Notes: a model not told the origin generated them from the letters alone. Shown: positions 51,122-60,444, counted from the stretch's first letter. The stretch is 64,000 bases of DNA from Actinoplanes sichuanensis (GCF_033097365.1 NZ_AP028461.1:8494001-8558000), one strand, 5' to 3'. Translations and numbers: made by a program.

Positions 51122-52524
51122 GCCCGGGAACCCGATCCTGCGACAGCTGCCGCCCCCACCCGTTGCTCACGGCGCCGATGTGTCTCGCTGCGCGCCAGCG
51201 ACAGCAGGATCGGTCCGATGGCCAGCAGGATCCACAGCCGGAAGTCCCGGGCGATGGTGAGGAACGCGGCCGACCCGAGCATCGAGACGACGGCCACCGC
51301 CACACTGCGGCTCAGCACCGCCAGGTCACGCCGGCCGGCCGAGGTGAAGTCGCGACCGGCACGCAGCGAGCACCAGGTGCAGAACACGACGATGGCGAGG
51401 AACAGCGCCAGGCCGATCACTCCACTGTCCACCCACAACTGCAGGTAGGTGTTGTGGGCCACCAGCGGCTTCTCGGCCACGGCGGAAGCGTTCTGCACCG
51501 CGCCGATCTCCAGCGCGACAGACGGTTTGTGCACCTGGAAGTTGTCCAGGCCCAGGCCCACGAGCGGACTCTCCTGCGCCAGGTGGAGCGCGGCCCGCCA
51601 CAGATCCTCCCGGCCGGACCCGCCGTCGCTGGAGACCACCATCCGTTGCCACGCCGGCGGGAAGGAGTAGAACCACAACGCGGCGGGTGCGGCGGCACAG
51701 AGCGACGCCGCGATCACCCGTCCGATCACCTGCCTGAAGATCACCAGCGCGGCGATCAACGCGACGCCGGCCGAGATCACGACCATCCGGGACGCCGTGC
51801 CGGCCGCGGCCGCCGCCAGCGCCAGGATCGCCACCGCGATCACCGACCGGACCCACACACGACGCACCGCACACGCCAGACCGAACGCCAGGATCGCCGC
51901 GGCGACGAGCCCGGCGCACAACACGTTGGGGTCCCCGGCTGCACCCGAGACGCGGTTGTCCAGGCTGTTCAGCGGGTCGGCGGAGGCGGAGGCGGTGGAA
52001 CGCAGGACGATCATGCCGATCACGGCGGCCAGCGTGGCCGACGCGACGAACGTGGCCACCAGGGCCAACAGCCGATTGATCGACGTGATGCGGGTCAGCA
52101 CCAGGCCGAAGACCGCCAGCGGGATCGGCCACCACCGGTACTCCCGCAGGGTGGCCATCGGTTCGGCCGCCCACAGCATGGTCGCGCCGAACCACACGTA
52201 CATCGTGATGAGCAGGACGAACAGCCAGCGGAACTCCCGGATCCGCTCATCCATGATCGACCGCCGCCGGATCGCCTCGACGGTCCACGCGGCGACACTC
52301 AGCACGAAGCCCAGCCTCAGCAGCGCGCCACCGGCCGCGCTGGCGTTGATGAACACCGCCGGCAACCAGCAGAGCAGACCCACCGTCGGCTTGAGGAAGC
52401 AGCAGGCGGCAAGGGCCACCGCGGCCAGAGCACCGACCGCGATCTGCTCGTCGAACCCGACCAGCACCCCGAGTGCCATCGCTGAGCAGATCACAACGGG
52501 CAGCGTTCGGACTGCTGCCGTCAC
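51118..52524 (-). CDS. O-antigen ligase / Wzy-like polymerase
   Basis: 468 aa with the start set at GTG 52524, which overlaps the upstream stop as GTGA, in keeping with the other junctions of this operon; an ATG at 52605 would overlap the upstream gene by 85 bp. About 11 membrane helices. The large extracytoplasmic loop has the Wzy_C/WaaL pattern RMVVSSDGGSGREDLWRAALHLAQESPLVGLGLDNF and LVAHNTYLQLWVDSGVIGLALF, with conserved Arg and His. It polymerises or ligates the repeat unit outside the membrane. Confidence 0.88.
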   Translation of the reverse strand: MTAAVRTLPVVICSAMALGVLVGFDEQIAVGALAAVALAACCFLKPTVGLLCWLPAVFINASAAGGALLRLGFVLSVAAWTVEAIRRRSIMDERIREFRWLFVLLITMYVWFGATMLWAAEPMATLREYRWWPIPLAVFGLVLTRITSINRLLALVATFVASATLAAVIGMIVLRSTASASADPLNSLDNRVSGAAGDPNVLCAGLVAAAILAFGLACAVRRVWVRSVIAVAILALAAAAAGTASRMVVISAGVALIAALVIFRQVIGRVIAASLCAAAPAALWFYSFPPAWQRMVVSSDGGSGREDLWRAALHLAQESPLVGLGLDNFQVHKPSVALEIGAVQNASAVAEKPLVAHNTYLQLWVDSGVIGLALFLAIVVFCTWCSLRAGRDFTSAGRRDLAVLSRSVAVAVVSMLGSAAFLTIARDFRLWILLAIGPILLSLARSETHRRREQRVGAAAVAGSGSRA

Positions 52525-53330
52525 TTGTCCCAGCCATCGTCGTCCGGTGCGTACCCCGGCGCCCGCATCTCGTCCTCGGGTCTGGTGCCATGGGTTCTTG
52601 CCCATGCTCCGGCGACGGCAAGACAGAGACCGAGGACCACCGACAACGCGATCTTGTACGCGGCCTTCAGCCCGACCGGGGAGGTCGGCAGACTCGCCGG
52701 TTGATCCGTCGACAGTGACGGATCACCGGTTCGGATGATCAGCTCCAGCCGTGCCACGGTGGCCGCACTCGGCTTGCTCGTGGTGCCCGCGGACATCTTG
52801 GTGCGCAGGTCGAGCATGGCGGTCGCCCGTTTCCTGATCTCCGAATTCCTCGTCGCGAGGGCGGTCTCCGCGAACGTCGTCGCCAGCCGGGCCGCGTCGG
52901 CGGGCGAATCGGCCTGCGCCTTCACCTCGACGACATAGCTCTGTCCCAGCGGTTCGAGAACGACGCTCTGATCAACCGACTCCGGGCTCCAGGGAGCACC
53001 CAGCCGGGCGGCGGTGGCCGCCACGGCGGCCGGTGTGTCGAGCACCGCGACAGCCGTCTGCACCGACCGCGCGGGCTCGACGGATCCGCTGATGACGCCC
53101 AGCTCCGACAGATCGGCGTCGGCCGGGACCGGCGCGACCAGGATGTGTGCGGACGCCTCCCACTTCGGCGGCACGACCAGAACGTAGACGGACGTCGCGG
53201 CGACACACGCCGCGATCACCACGGCGGCGAACCTCCAGTAGCGGACGATGCCGCCCAGCGTCAGCGCCGGCACCGGCGCCGCGGACACTGGTTTTGTGCT
53301 CGGTTTGGCCTTGAGCTGGGAATTGATCAC
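52521..53330 (-). CDS. Wzz/chain-length-determinant-like protein without kinase domain
   Basis: 269 aa from GTG 53330, which overlaps the upstream glycosyltransferase stop (GTGA). N-terminal helix IVRYWRFAAVVIAACVAATSVYVLVV, extracytoplasmic region with KWEASAHILVAPVPADADLSELG, and a second helix AAYKIALSVVLGLCLAVAGAW. This is the Wzz/YveK layout. No Walker A or tyrosine cluster follows, so a separate BY-kinase, if any, is outside this locus. It sets polymer length. Confidence 0.85.
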   Translation of the reverse strand: MINSQLKAKPSTKPVSAAPVPALTLGGIVRYWRFAAVVIAACVAATSVYVLVVPPKWEASAHILVAPVPADADLSELGVISGSVEPARSVQTAVAVLDTPAAVAATAARLGAPWSPESVDQSVVLEPLGQSYVVEVKAQADSPADAARLATTFAETALATRNSEIRKRATAMLDLRTKMSAGTTSKPSAATVARLELIIRTGDPSLSTDQPASLPTSPVGLKAAYKIALSVVLGLCLAVAGAWARTHGTRPEDEMRAPGYAPDDDGWDK

Positions 53331-54751
53331 AGGGGCACGCCTAAATCGACTAGGTCCGGGGGAAGGGAGTCGTCTTGCTCGGAGCGTGCGCTGGGGCTGC
53401 CGGGCAGGGCCAGCGCCCGATGTGCGCCGGCGTTCTGCCACTGACGGTCGAATACCAGGGTCCGGACGGTCTCCAGGAGAATCACGCAGTCAACCGAGAA
53501 CGAGCGGTGCTTGATGTAGAAGAGGTCGTAACAGACCTTCAACGCGGAGCCGGCCTCGGAACCCGCGTAACCGCCACGAACCTGGGCCCAGCCGGTCAGG
53601 CCCGGCCGTACGAGATGACGGACGTCGTAGTACGGAATCGCCGCCCGCAGGCCTTCGGCCAGAGCCGGTTGTTCAGGTCGTGGCCCGACGATGCTCATGT
53701 CGCCACGAAAGACGTTGATGATCTGCGGCAGCTCGTCGAGGTGGGTCCGTCGCATGAACCTCCCGATCCAGGTGACCCGGGGATCCGAACGTGACGACCA
53801 CTGCTCGCGCCCGCCGGTGGACCGCATGGAGCGCATCTTCAGGATCTCGAACGGCCGGCCGCGCTCGCCGATCCGCATCTGACGGTAGAGGACCGGGCCG
53901 CCGTCCATTTTCACCAGGATGGCGAGGACGAGAAGCACGGGCAGGGCGAGAAGGCCCGCCACCGAACTGACGACCACGTCGAGGATCCGCTTGCTCCGGG
54001 GTATGCCCGTTTGATAGCTCGGGTGCAGCACCGATTCGAGCCAGCGTGGCTCCATCGCCGCCAGCGCGGTCAGCCCGAACGTCTCCTCGCAGTACGAGAC
54101 CAGTTCGAGCACACGGACCTTCATGTCGAGACAGTTGACGGCCAGCAGTTCGAAAGCGGAACGACGAGCCTCCTCCGAGGAGACCAGAAGGAGATCGATT
54201 CCGTTCCGCTCGATGATCGCGGGCAGCTCGCTCCTCGCTCCCAACCGGTCGGCGTCGCTCTGGAGCGGGTCGGCTGATCGGTCACCGACATATCCGACGA
54301 CCCGGCCGACCGACGGATGCGCCGCCAACGCCTGATTCAGCGCCGTGACCAGCTCGGAGTTGCCCAGCAGCGCGATCCGGACCGCTTTGTTCCTCGGCCG
54401 CCGGAGGAAGGACAGCAGAACGATGCCCAGGCTGCCGGCCACGCAGACCATCGCGAACTTTCCGGTCGGAATGTGCGTTCGCCGAGCGACCAGTTCCGAG
54501 GCCAGCGTCATCGCCAGGAAGATCAATGGCCCGCTGGCCGGCACCAGACGCTTCGCCAGCGGAAGGAAGTGGGCGAAGGGACGACCGCACCGAACGATCA
54601 GAATGGATACACACATGGCCGCCGTGACGGCCGGGGCCTCATCCCAGGTCAGTGACTCGGTGATGGCGGCAAGCCCGATCGTGGCGACCGAGACGAGGGG
54701 TGAAATTTCGATGCCGCCCATGTCCAGTGCGCGACGGAATCGTTCTCGCAA
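53327..54751 (-). CDS. Polyprenyl-phosphate glycosylphosphotransferase (WcaJ/PssY-like initiator)
   Basis: 474 aa, TTG start at 54751 preceded by AGGAG. The N-terminal half has about four membrane helices and a CoA-binding-like domain (VRIALLGNSELVTALNQAL). The C-terminal bacterial sugar transferase domain has RSKRILDVVVSSVAGLLALPVLLVLAILVKMDGGPVLYRQMRIGERGRPFEILKMRSM, then RRTHLDELPQIINVFRGDMSIVGPRPE and RPGLTGWAQVRGGY. It transfers the first sugar phosphate to undecaprenyl phosphate. First gene of the four-gene EPS operon. Confidence 0.93.
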   Translation of the reverse strand: MRERFRRALDMGGIEISPLVSVATIGLAAITESLTWDEAPAVTAAMCVSILIVRCGRPFAHFLPLAKRLVPASGPLIFLAMTLASELVARRTHIPTGKFAMVCVAGSLGIVLLSFLRRPRNKAVRIALLGNSELVTALNQALAAHPSVGRVVGYVGDRSADPLQSDADRLGARSELPAIIERNGIDLLLVSSEEARRSAFELLAVNCLDMKVRVLELVSYCEETFGLTALAAMEPRWLESVLHPSYQTGIPRSKRILDVVVSSVAGLLALPVLLVLAILVKMDGGPVLYRQMRIGERGRPFEILKMRSMRSTGGREQWSSRSDPRVTWIGRFMRRTHLDELPQIINVFRGDMSIVGPRPEQPALAEGLRAAIPYYDVRHLVRPGLTGWAQVRGGYAGSEAGSALKVCYDLFYIKHRSFSVDCVILLETVRTLVFDRQWQNAGAHRALALPGSPSARSEQDDSLPPDLVDLGVPL

Positions 54752-55263
54752 GGCGACGTACTCCTGGTTCCGGTACTTGGCACGGCTCGATCGATGAACT
54801 CACGGGCCGGACGTCGACGCTTTCGATTTTATTGTGCATGGCGGCACCACTCCGATACTGTTTCTCCATCACATTTCACTCGGCCGGGATCAGCCGAGCG
54901 GCCGATGCTGCTCATAGCCGGTTGACCTTGATGAATTGAAGGTCAATTCCTCGGACGGAGATCAGTTCGCTCTTCTCGCCAGGCCGATAATGGTTGTCCG
55001 CGGGTAAACAGAACCGCGGGGAACACCGTTTACCAACGAAGCCCGGGTGGCGCGGTGACGGTCGATTCGGCGATGGCCCGGCCGAGCCCGACGAAGAGGA
55101 CCGGTGGCCTGCGGCCGACCACTTCCGCGGGTCACCCGGAACCACTATTTTCGGACCCGTTCGAGTGGCTTTCGCCCGAGATCGCCTTACGGGAAGAGAT
55201 GATTGGGTCTTTCCGAGATCCCCGGGCGCGCTGCGCCCCCGTCGCTCGTAGGAATTTCAAGCC
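54752..55263. other. Divergent intergenic region, 512 bp
   Basis: No supported gene. Its left half (54800-55000) is AT-rich and must contain the EPS operon promoter on the minus strand; the right half leads into the secreted-protein gene at 55264. It contains the inverted repeat 54922-54946. Confidence 0.5.
54922..54946. promoter_or_regulatory. Inverted repeat TTGACCTT-N9-AAGGTCAA, candidate operator
   Basis: Perfect 8-bp arms at 54922-54929 and 54939-54946, centred about 180 bp upstream of the EPS operon start. The symmetry fits a dimeric regulator. TTGACC also resembles a -35 element on either strand. Confidence 0.5.
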
Positions 55264-56397
55264 TTGAATATCGAGGAGCCGCGCCACCTGGAGCCGGAAC
55301 TGCCGGGGCCACGGTGCGCGTGCAGTGGGAAACGGTCCACATTCACGCGATCCACACCGGGCCGGGTCATGGCGGGTTTGCTCGTGGTCTCACTGGCCAT
55401 GTTGACGGTCGTCGAATGCCACGGGTCGACCGACGCCCCGAAAATCGTCGAGGACAACCTGGACCCCCGGATCGGTGGGCGTCTCTACTCCGCCGACAGC
55501 CCGTTCAACCAGGCCATCCCGGCGGATCCCCAGTTGGACCCGAAGTCCGCGGAATATGTGAAGCTGCTGGGCCGCAGCAAGAAGGAGAAGGGCTTCGTCC
55601 TGGCCCTCAAGGAGTGGACCGTGCCGGCCTACTTCGCCAAGCCGGCCACGAAGCGCAGCGACGTGCGGATCACCGGCTTCGACGAGGTCCGCCGGATCAT
55701 GCGCGGCGTCCCGATCCCGGACAACGCCCGTCCCGACCCGGCCGAGGACGCTCATCTGTCGGTGATCGACCCGGCCACCCGCTGCGGATACGACCTGTAC
55801 GGCGCCGAGAAGACCGCGACCGGCTGGACAGCCAAGTGGGCCAACGTCACCTCGACAGCGGACAGCGGCATCTACCCGTCCGGTCTGTCGACCCGGGCCA
55901 CCGGTTTCGCGCCGCTGGCCGGCATGATCTGGCCCGCCGAGCTGCGCAACGGTCGTATCGACCACGCACTGGTCTTCGCCTACCCGTACACCCGATCCGG
56001 CGGGCCGGTGGCCCCGGCCACGTCCAGCGACGGGAAAACGGCGCTGGCCTCGGCTCTGCCACAGGGAGCCCGGGTCCAGCTCGACCCCGATCTGGACCTC
56101 GACTCGCTGGACCTGAGCGCTTACGAACGGACGATCGCCGAAGCCCTGCAGCGGTACGGAATGTTCCTCGGCGACACCGGCGGCGCCCTGGCCCTGTACG
56201 GGGTCAACCCGCAGAGCTTCGACACCAATCCGTACGCCGGACTGCTGCCCGACGAGCCGTCCGTGCCGCTCGACAAGATCCCGGTCGACCGGTTCCGGGT
56301 GCTGAAGACCGGCAAACAGCTCGAACACAAGCGCTACTCGATCGTGCCGTCGACCTGTGCACAGATCCAGGTCATCGGCAGCCGATCCGAGTCGTGA
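55264..56397 (+). CDS. Secreted protein of unknown function, copy A of inverted paralogue pair
   Basis: 377 aa from TTG 55264; ATG 55369 (before AGLLVVSLAMLTVVE) is an alternative start that begins right at the signal helix. Mature region: DPRIGGRLYSADSPFNQAIPA, LDPKSAEYVKLLGRSKKEKG, WTVPAYFAKPATKRSDVRITGF, GVPIPDNARPDPAEDAHLSV, GMIWPAELRNGRIDHALVFAYPY and DTGGALALYG. Nearly the same protein is encoded in reverse at 56509-57576. Such proteins are seen in actinobacteria but their role is unknown. Position beside the EPS genes suggests an extracellular polysaccharide-related task. Confidence 0.8.
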   Translation: MNIEEPRHLEPELPGPRCACSGKRSTFTRSTPGRVMAGLLVVSLAMLTVVECHGSTDAPKIVEDNLDPRIGGRLYSADSPFNQAIPADPQLDPKSAEYVKLLGRSKKEKGFVLALKEWTVPAYFAKPATKRSDVRITGFDEVRRIMRGVPIPDNARPDPAEDAHLSVIDPATRCGYDLYGAEKTATGWTAKWANVTSTADSGIYPSGLSTRATGFAPLAGMIWPAELRNGRIDHALVFAYPYTRSGGPVAPATSSDGKTALASALPQGARVQLDPDLDLDSLDLSAYERTIAEALQRYGMFLGDTGGALALYGVNPQSFDTNPYAGLLPDEPSVPLDKIPVDRFRVLKTGKQLEHKRYSIVPSTCAQIQVIGSRSES

Positions 56398-56405
56398 ACG
56401 ACGAA

Positions 56406-56458
56406 AGCCACCGCCGCGTCCTCTCCGATCCGCATGGACCGTGGACGCGACGGTGGCT
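56406..56458. terminator. Hairpin between the inverted paralogues
   Basis: Arms AGCCACCGCCGCGTCC (56406-56421) and GGACGCGACGGTGGCT (56443-56458), 15 of 16 paired, in the short spacer between two convergent genes. Confidence 0.7.
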
Positions 56459-56508
56459 CCCTTGTTCCAGCCCGGCCTATCCGTACCGGCCGCGGTGATG
56501 TCCCGTCG

Positions 56509-57576
56509 TCAGTTGACGACGTCGATCCGGGCGCAGGTCGACGGCACGATCGAGTAGCGCGTCTGTGCTACCTGCTTGCCGGTCTTGAGGACCCGGAACC
56601 GGTCCACCGGGATCTTGTTGAGGAACGTGTAGGGGTCGTCGGGCACCAGACCGGCGTACTGGTCGGTGTCGAAGCTCTGCGGGTGCACCCCGTAGAGCGA
56701 GAGCGCACCGCCGGTGTCACCCAGGAACATCCCGTAGCGCTGCAGGGCTTCGGCGATCGTCCGCTCGTGAGCGCTCAGACCGAGCGAACCGAGGTTCAGC
56801 TTCGGGTCGAGCTGGACCCGCGCACCTTCCGGCATCGCCGCGGCCAGGGTCGTCGTGCCGTCACTGGAGGTGGCCGGGGCCACCGGTCCACCGGCCCGCG
56901 TGTACGGGTAGGCGAAGACCAGCGCGTGGTCGATACGACCGTTACGCAGCTCGGACGGCCAGATCATGCCGGCCAGCGGCGCGAACCCGGTGGCCCGGGA
57001 CGAAAGGCCGTACGGGTAGATGCCGGTGTCGGACGTCGAGGTGACGTTGGCCCACTTCGCGGTCCAGCCGGTCGCGGTCTTCTCGGCGTCGTAGAGGTCG
57101 TACTCGCAGCGGGTGGCCGGGTCGATCACCGTGAGGTGGCCGTCGTCGGCCGGGTCGGGGCGGGCGTTGTCCGGGATCGGGACGCCGCGCATGACCCGGC
57201 GGACCTCGTCGAAGCCGATGATCCGCACGTCGCTGCGCTTCGTGGCCGGCTTGGCGAAGTAGGCCGGCACGGTCCACTCGTCGAGGGCCAGGACGAAGCC
57301 CTTCTCCTTCTTGCTGCGGTTCATCAGCTTCACATATTCCGCGGACTTCGGGTCCAGCTGCGGATTCGCCGGGATGGCCTGGTTGAACGGGCTGGTGGCG
57401 GAGTAGAGGCGCCCACCGATACGGGGATCCGCAGCGGCCGACTGGAAATCCGTGACACCGGCCGCGCCGGCACCGGCCGCCGCGTCGGCGGTACGGGGAA
57501 CCATCGTGACCGCGCTCGTCATCGCGAGCAGGGCCGCCAGCACCGGACCGTATTTACGCAGCTTCCGACGACGCAA
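56509..57576 (-). CDS. Secreted protein of unknown function, copy B of inverted paralogue pair
   Basis: 355 aa, TTG start 57576 preceded by GGGGGAG. Clear signal peptide (RKYGPVLAALLAMTSAVTMV, cleavage near ADA/A). From DPRIGGRLYSATSPFNQAIPA on it aligns without gaps to copy A over about 310 residues, with most residues identical (for example KKEKGFVLAL, WTVPAYFAKPATKRSDVRI, TATGWTAKWANVTST). The N-terminal 45 residues differ. No catalytic motif recognised. Confidence 0.85.
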   Translation of the reverse strand: MRRRKLRKYGPVLAALLAMTSAVTMVPRTADAAAGAGAAGVTDFQSAAADPRIGGRLYSATSPFNQAIPANPQLDPKSAEYVKLMNRSKKEKGFVLALDEWTVPAYFAKPATKRSDVRIIGFDEVRRVMRGVPIPDNARPDPADDGHLTVIDPATRCEYDLYDAEKTATGWTAKWANVTSTSDTGIYPYGLSSRATGFAPLAGMIWPSELRNGRIDHALVFAYPYTRAGGPVAPATSSDGTTTLAAAMPEGARVQLDPKLNLGSLGLSAHERTIAEALQRYGMFLGDTGGALSLYGVHPQSFDTDQYAGLVPDDPYTFLNKIPVDRFRVLKTGKQVAQTRYSIVPSTCARIDVVN

Positions 57577-58054
57577 TTAGCTTCTCCCCCGCTTATCCAG
57601 CCGCGTTTCGGCCGGGCATGTGAAAGAGATTCAGGGTCGGAGGGTGCGCGGCCGGTACCGCGCCCGGTGCCGTCCGGTTGCGGCCGTCATCGCCGGTTGG
57701 GGCGGAACAATCGCGCGCGGACGAGCGCCGGACAGATCGATATCGGGTCGGCCGAGAACCGTAAGAAGATCATCTAATTGCGAATGAAGACCTTCGAGAA
57801 TCGGCTTTTCTGAATAGGGACTCCCGGGGGCGAGGGGCGACAAAGAACCCGCAATCAACCCGGTAAACTACCTCCGAAAAAGCATCCGCCGACTCGGAGA
57901 CATACCTCGGAATCCCACCCGCTGAAACGGAGGGAAATTCACGTCATCGATCGGTCGGCCGACGATCGAATGACGAACCGAGCAGGAGTCGGCGGCCTCG
58001 AACCGACGGCGCCGGAATCAGGGCCGATCGGATCCAACCAAGCAGGAGAACAAG
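57577..58054. other. Divergent intergenic region, 478 bp
   Basis: No supported gene. GC-rich near 57640-57720, then AT-richer from about 57760 to 57960. Presumably carries the promoters of copy B (minus) and the secreted 223-aa gene (plus). Confidence 0.4.
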
Positions 58055-58726
58055 ATGATCAGGAAACTACTCCCTCGGCGGACCGAGGAGTTTCTCATCG
58101 CGATGACACTCGTGACCGGACTGACCGTCGGTTTCGCATCGAGTGCGTCCGCCGCGGAGTCCCCATCGGTCGTGGGACGATCCTGCTCCTTCGGCGAACT
58201 CGGCCGGCAGGTGTTCACAGTCGAATCCGCCTCGGTGTCATCCGTGGTGACCCATTTCAACACCTTCAACGTGACCACCGGAACGTTCTCCGAAAACACC
58301 TATCGCCTGAACCTGGTAGACCGCGTGGGCACGACCATCAACGGCAACCAGGGCGCATCCGCGGCGCTCTCCGACGAGGTGACCCGGACGGTCGGGTTCT
58401 CCGTTCGCAAGGACCAGGGCTCCACCATCACTCAGGACACCACGGTGAAGTGGAGGTTCAGCAGCCCCGGCTACTACGGCCTCTACAAGGGCACGAGGCG
58501 GGTCAGCGGAACTTTCAGCCAGGCGGTCTGCCGTCTCGGCTGGGGGTACCCGAAGTATGAGCGCTGGGGCGGCGGCACCTACACCACCTTCGGCCCCGTC
58601 GAGGAGGGAACCGTCCTGTGCAGCGATGTCCTCCCGCCCCGGACGGTGCGCAGGGCGGCACAGGCCATGCTCGGTTGCAGCGCGCCGACGGCCGGAAGGC
58701 CCGCCCCCAAGGCGGCATCTCGCTGA
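58055..58726 (+). CDS. Secreted hypothetical protein, 223 aa
   Basis: ATG 58055 after AGGAGA. Signal peptide with hydrophobic core FLIAMTLVTGLTVGFASSAS, cleavage near ASA/A. The mature part is rich in Thr, Ser and Gly and predicted mostly beta (VFTVESASVSSVVTHFNTF, TINGNQGASAALSDEVTRTVGFSV, YYGLYKGTRRVSGTFSQAVC), with four cysteines. No family recognised. Monocistronic, with a hairpin about 95 bp after the stop. Confidence 0.75.
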   Translation: MIRKLLPRRTEEFLIAMTLVTGLTVGFASSASAAESPSVVGRSCSFGELGRQVFTVESASVSSVVTHFNTFNVTTGTFSENTYRLNLVDRVGTTINGNQGASAALSDEVTRTVGFSVRKDQGSTITQDTTVKWRFSSPGYYGLYKGTRRVSGTFSQAVCRLGWGYPKYERWGGGTYTTFGPVEEGTVLCSDVLPPRTVRRAAQAMLGCSAPTAGRPAPKAASR

Positions 58727-58822
58727 CTCGGCCCCTCCGGCGAGAGCCGCCTCGCCGAAGCGAGTACCGATCCGGCGATCCGGCGACCCGGCGGTCGCCG
58801 GGCCCCCGTGACGCCAGGACGA

Positions 58823-58855
58823 CGAAGCGGCGGCATCATCGGTGCCGCCGCTTCG
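58823..58855 (+). terminator. 13-bp perfect hairpin
   Basis: CGAAGCGGCGGCA (58823-58835) and TGCCGCCGCTTCG (58843-58855), loop 7. Downstream of the secreted 223-aa gene and upstream of the haloperoxidase gene. Confidence 0.75.
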
Positions 58856-59019
58856 GAGCGGTGGCGGTGATGCGGGCCCACTCAACGAGTCGGGAGGCGA
58901 AGGCGGCGACCGACTGTCGGATCACCACCTGAACGCCTTCGCCACAGCTACCCACCGATACAGTCCCCAGAGTGCCTCGAAATTGACTTTCATCAATTCG
59001 ATGATCGACTGGGGGAGCC

Positions 59020-60276
59020 ATGAGACGTCATGTGGGTATGGCCACCGCGCTGCTCTTGGCAGCGATCTCGCCGCTCGGCGCGACACCGGCCGACGCCACC
59101 ACGGGGACGGCGAACTCCGTCGTCAGATGGGACCGAAACGCTCAGACCGCGATCTGGGACGTGGCCCAGCAGCAGCCCTGGGAGCAGGGCCGTAGCTTTG
59201 CGATGGTCAACGGCGCCGTGTACGACGCGGTGAACGCCATCGCCGGCAAGCCGTACCAGCCGTATCTGATCGCACCGCGGACCACCGGCCGCGAGTCGAC
59301 GGACGCCGCCGTCGCGACCGCGGCCTACCGGGTGCTCGACGCGCTGTTCCCCGCGCAGGCGGCCCGGCTGAGCGAACAGTACGGTCAGGAACTCGCCGGG
59401 ATCCCGGAGGGCCGGGCCAAACAGGGCGGGATCGAGGTGGGTACCCGGACGGCAGCCGCGATGATCGCCGCGAGGCGGAACGACGGATCAGACGGCGACC
59501 AGCAGTGGGTGATCGGCACGAGACCCGGCGAGTGGCGGCCGACGCCGCCCGCCTTCACCACCGCGGGCGGGATGACCCCGTTCATCCGGCCGTATCTGAT
59601 TCCGAACGCCGCGATGTTCCGGACGGCGGGGCCGCTGTCGCTCGGCAGCACCGGTTATAGCGCCGATTTCAACGAGATCAAACAGGTCGGCGGAGTGAAC
59701 AGCTCCGCACGCACGGCGGATCAGACCGAGGCCGCGATCTGGTGGCACGACCGGCATGTGACCGAATGGGAGATCAAACGGCAACTGGCCCGGAATCAGC
59801 GCCTGTCCGTTCTGCAGACCGCCCGGATGTTCGCGATGACCGACCTCACCGTCGCCGACACGGGCATAGCCTGCTTCGACGACAAGCGCGCGTGGAGCTT
59901 CTGGCGGCCGGTCAGCGCCATTCAGCTCGCCGACACCGACGGCAACCCGGGTACGGCCCCGGACCCGGATTGGATGCCACTGCTCGTCACCCCGCCGTTC
60001 CCCGACCACCCGTCCGGCCACACCTGCGCCACGGCGGCACGCATGGCGATCTGGCGCACCGTCCTGGGCAGTGACCGGATCGCCTTCCACGCCTACAGCG
60101 AGGCGACCGGCACGACCCGCTACTTCCACAGCTTCTCCGAGGCCGTCGCCGAGGTGGTCTCCGCCCGCGTCTGGGGAGGGATCCACTTCCGTACCGCGAG
60201 CGTCCAAGGCAAACAGTTGGGCGACGCGACCAGCGCATACGTATCGGCTCACTACTTCAAGAGACTCCACGGCTAG
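59020..60276 (+). CDS. Secreted vanadium-dependent haloperoxidase / PAP2-type phosphatase
   Basis: 418 aa, ATG 59020 after GGGGGAG. Signal peptide MRRHVGMATALLLAAISPLG ending ADA/T. The vanadate/phosphate site is visible in three blocks: DDKRAWSFWRPVSAI (Lys and Arg), PPFPDHPSGHTCATAARMA (SGH) and VVSARVWGGIHFRTASVQG (Arg and His). Length and layout fit bacterial vanadium haloperoxidases rather than short PAP2 lipid phosphatases. It may oxidise halides with peroxide outside the cell; halide specificity cannot be told. Confidence 0.88.
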   Translation: MRRHVGMATALLLAAISPLGATPADATTGTANSVVRWDRNAQTAIWDVAQQQPWEQGRSFAMVNGAVYDAVNAIAGKPYQPYLIAPRTTGRESTDAAVATAAYRVLDALFPAQAARLSEQYGQELAGIPEGRAKQGGIEVGTRTAAAMIAARRNDGSDGDQQWVIGTRPGEWRPTPPAFTTAGGMTPFIRPYLIPNAAMFRTAGPLSLGSTGYSADFNEIKQVGGVNSSARTADQTEAAIWWHDRHVTEWEIKRQLARNQRLSVLQTARMFAMTDLTVADTGIACFDDKRAWSFWRPVSAIQLADTDGNPGTAPDPDWMPLLVTPPFPDHPSGHTCATAARMAIWRTVLGSDRIAFHAYSEATGTTRYFHSFSEAVAEVVSARVWGGIHFRTASVQGKQLGDATSAYVSAHYFKRLHG

Positions 60277-60397
60277 CCTGGCCGCGCACCAAGGGAGCGT
60301 TCTCAACCGTCACGGCGGTAGGCGAACCGAAGCCACACGCCGGACCACCGTGATGCGGGATCGCCGAGGGCTCGGCCCCGGCGCAGACAAGACGAAA

Positions 60398-60433
60398 CGG
60401 CCCCCTGGTCGCATTTCCGCGACCAGGGGGCCG
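60398..60433 (-). terminator. Terminator of tmRNA
   Basis: Perfect 15-bp arms CGGCCCCCTGGTCGC (60398-60412) and GCGACCAGGGGGCCG (60419-60433), 6-base loop. On the minus strand it is 11 bp past the tmRNA 3' end and followed by TTTCGTC. Confidence 0.88.
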
Positions 60434-60444
60434 CCAGACTTTCG

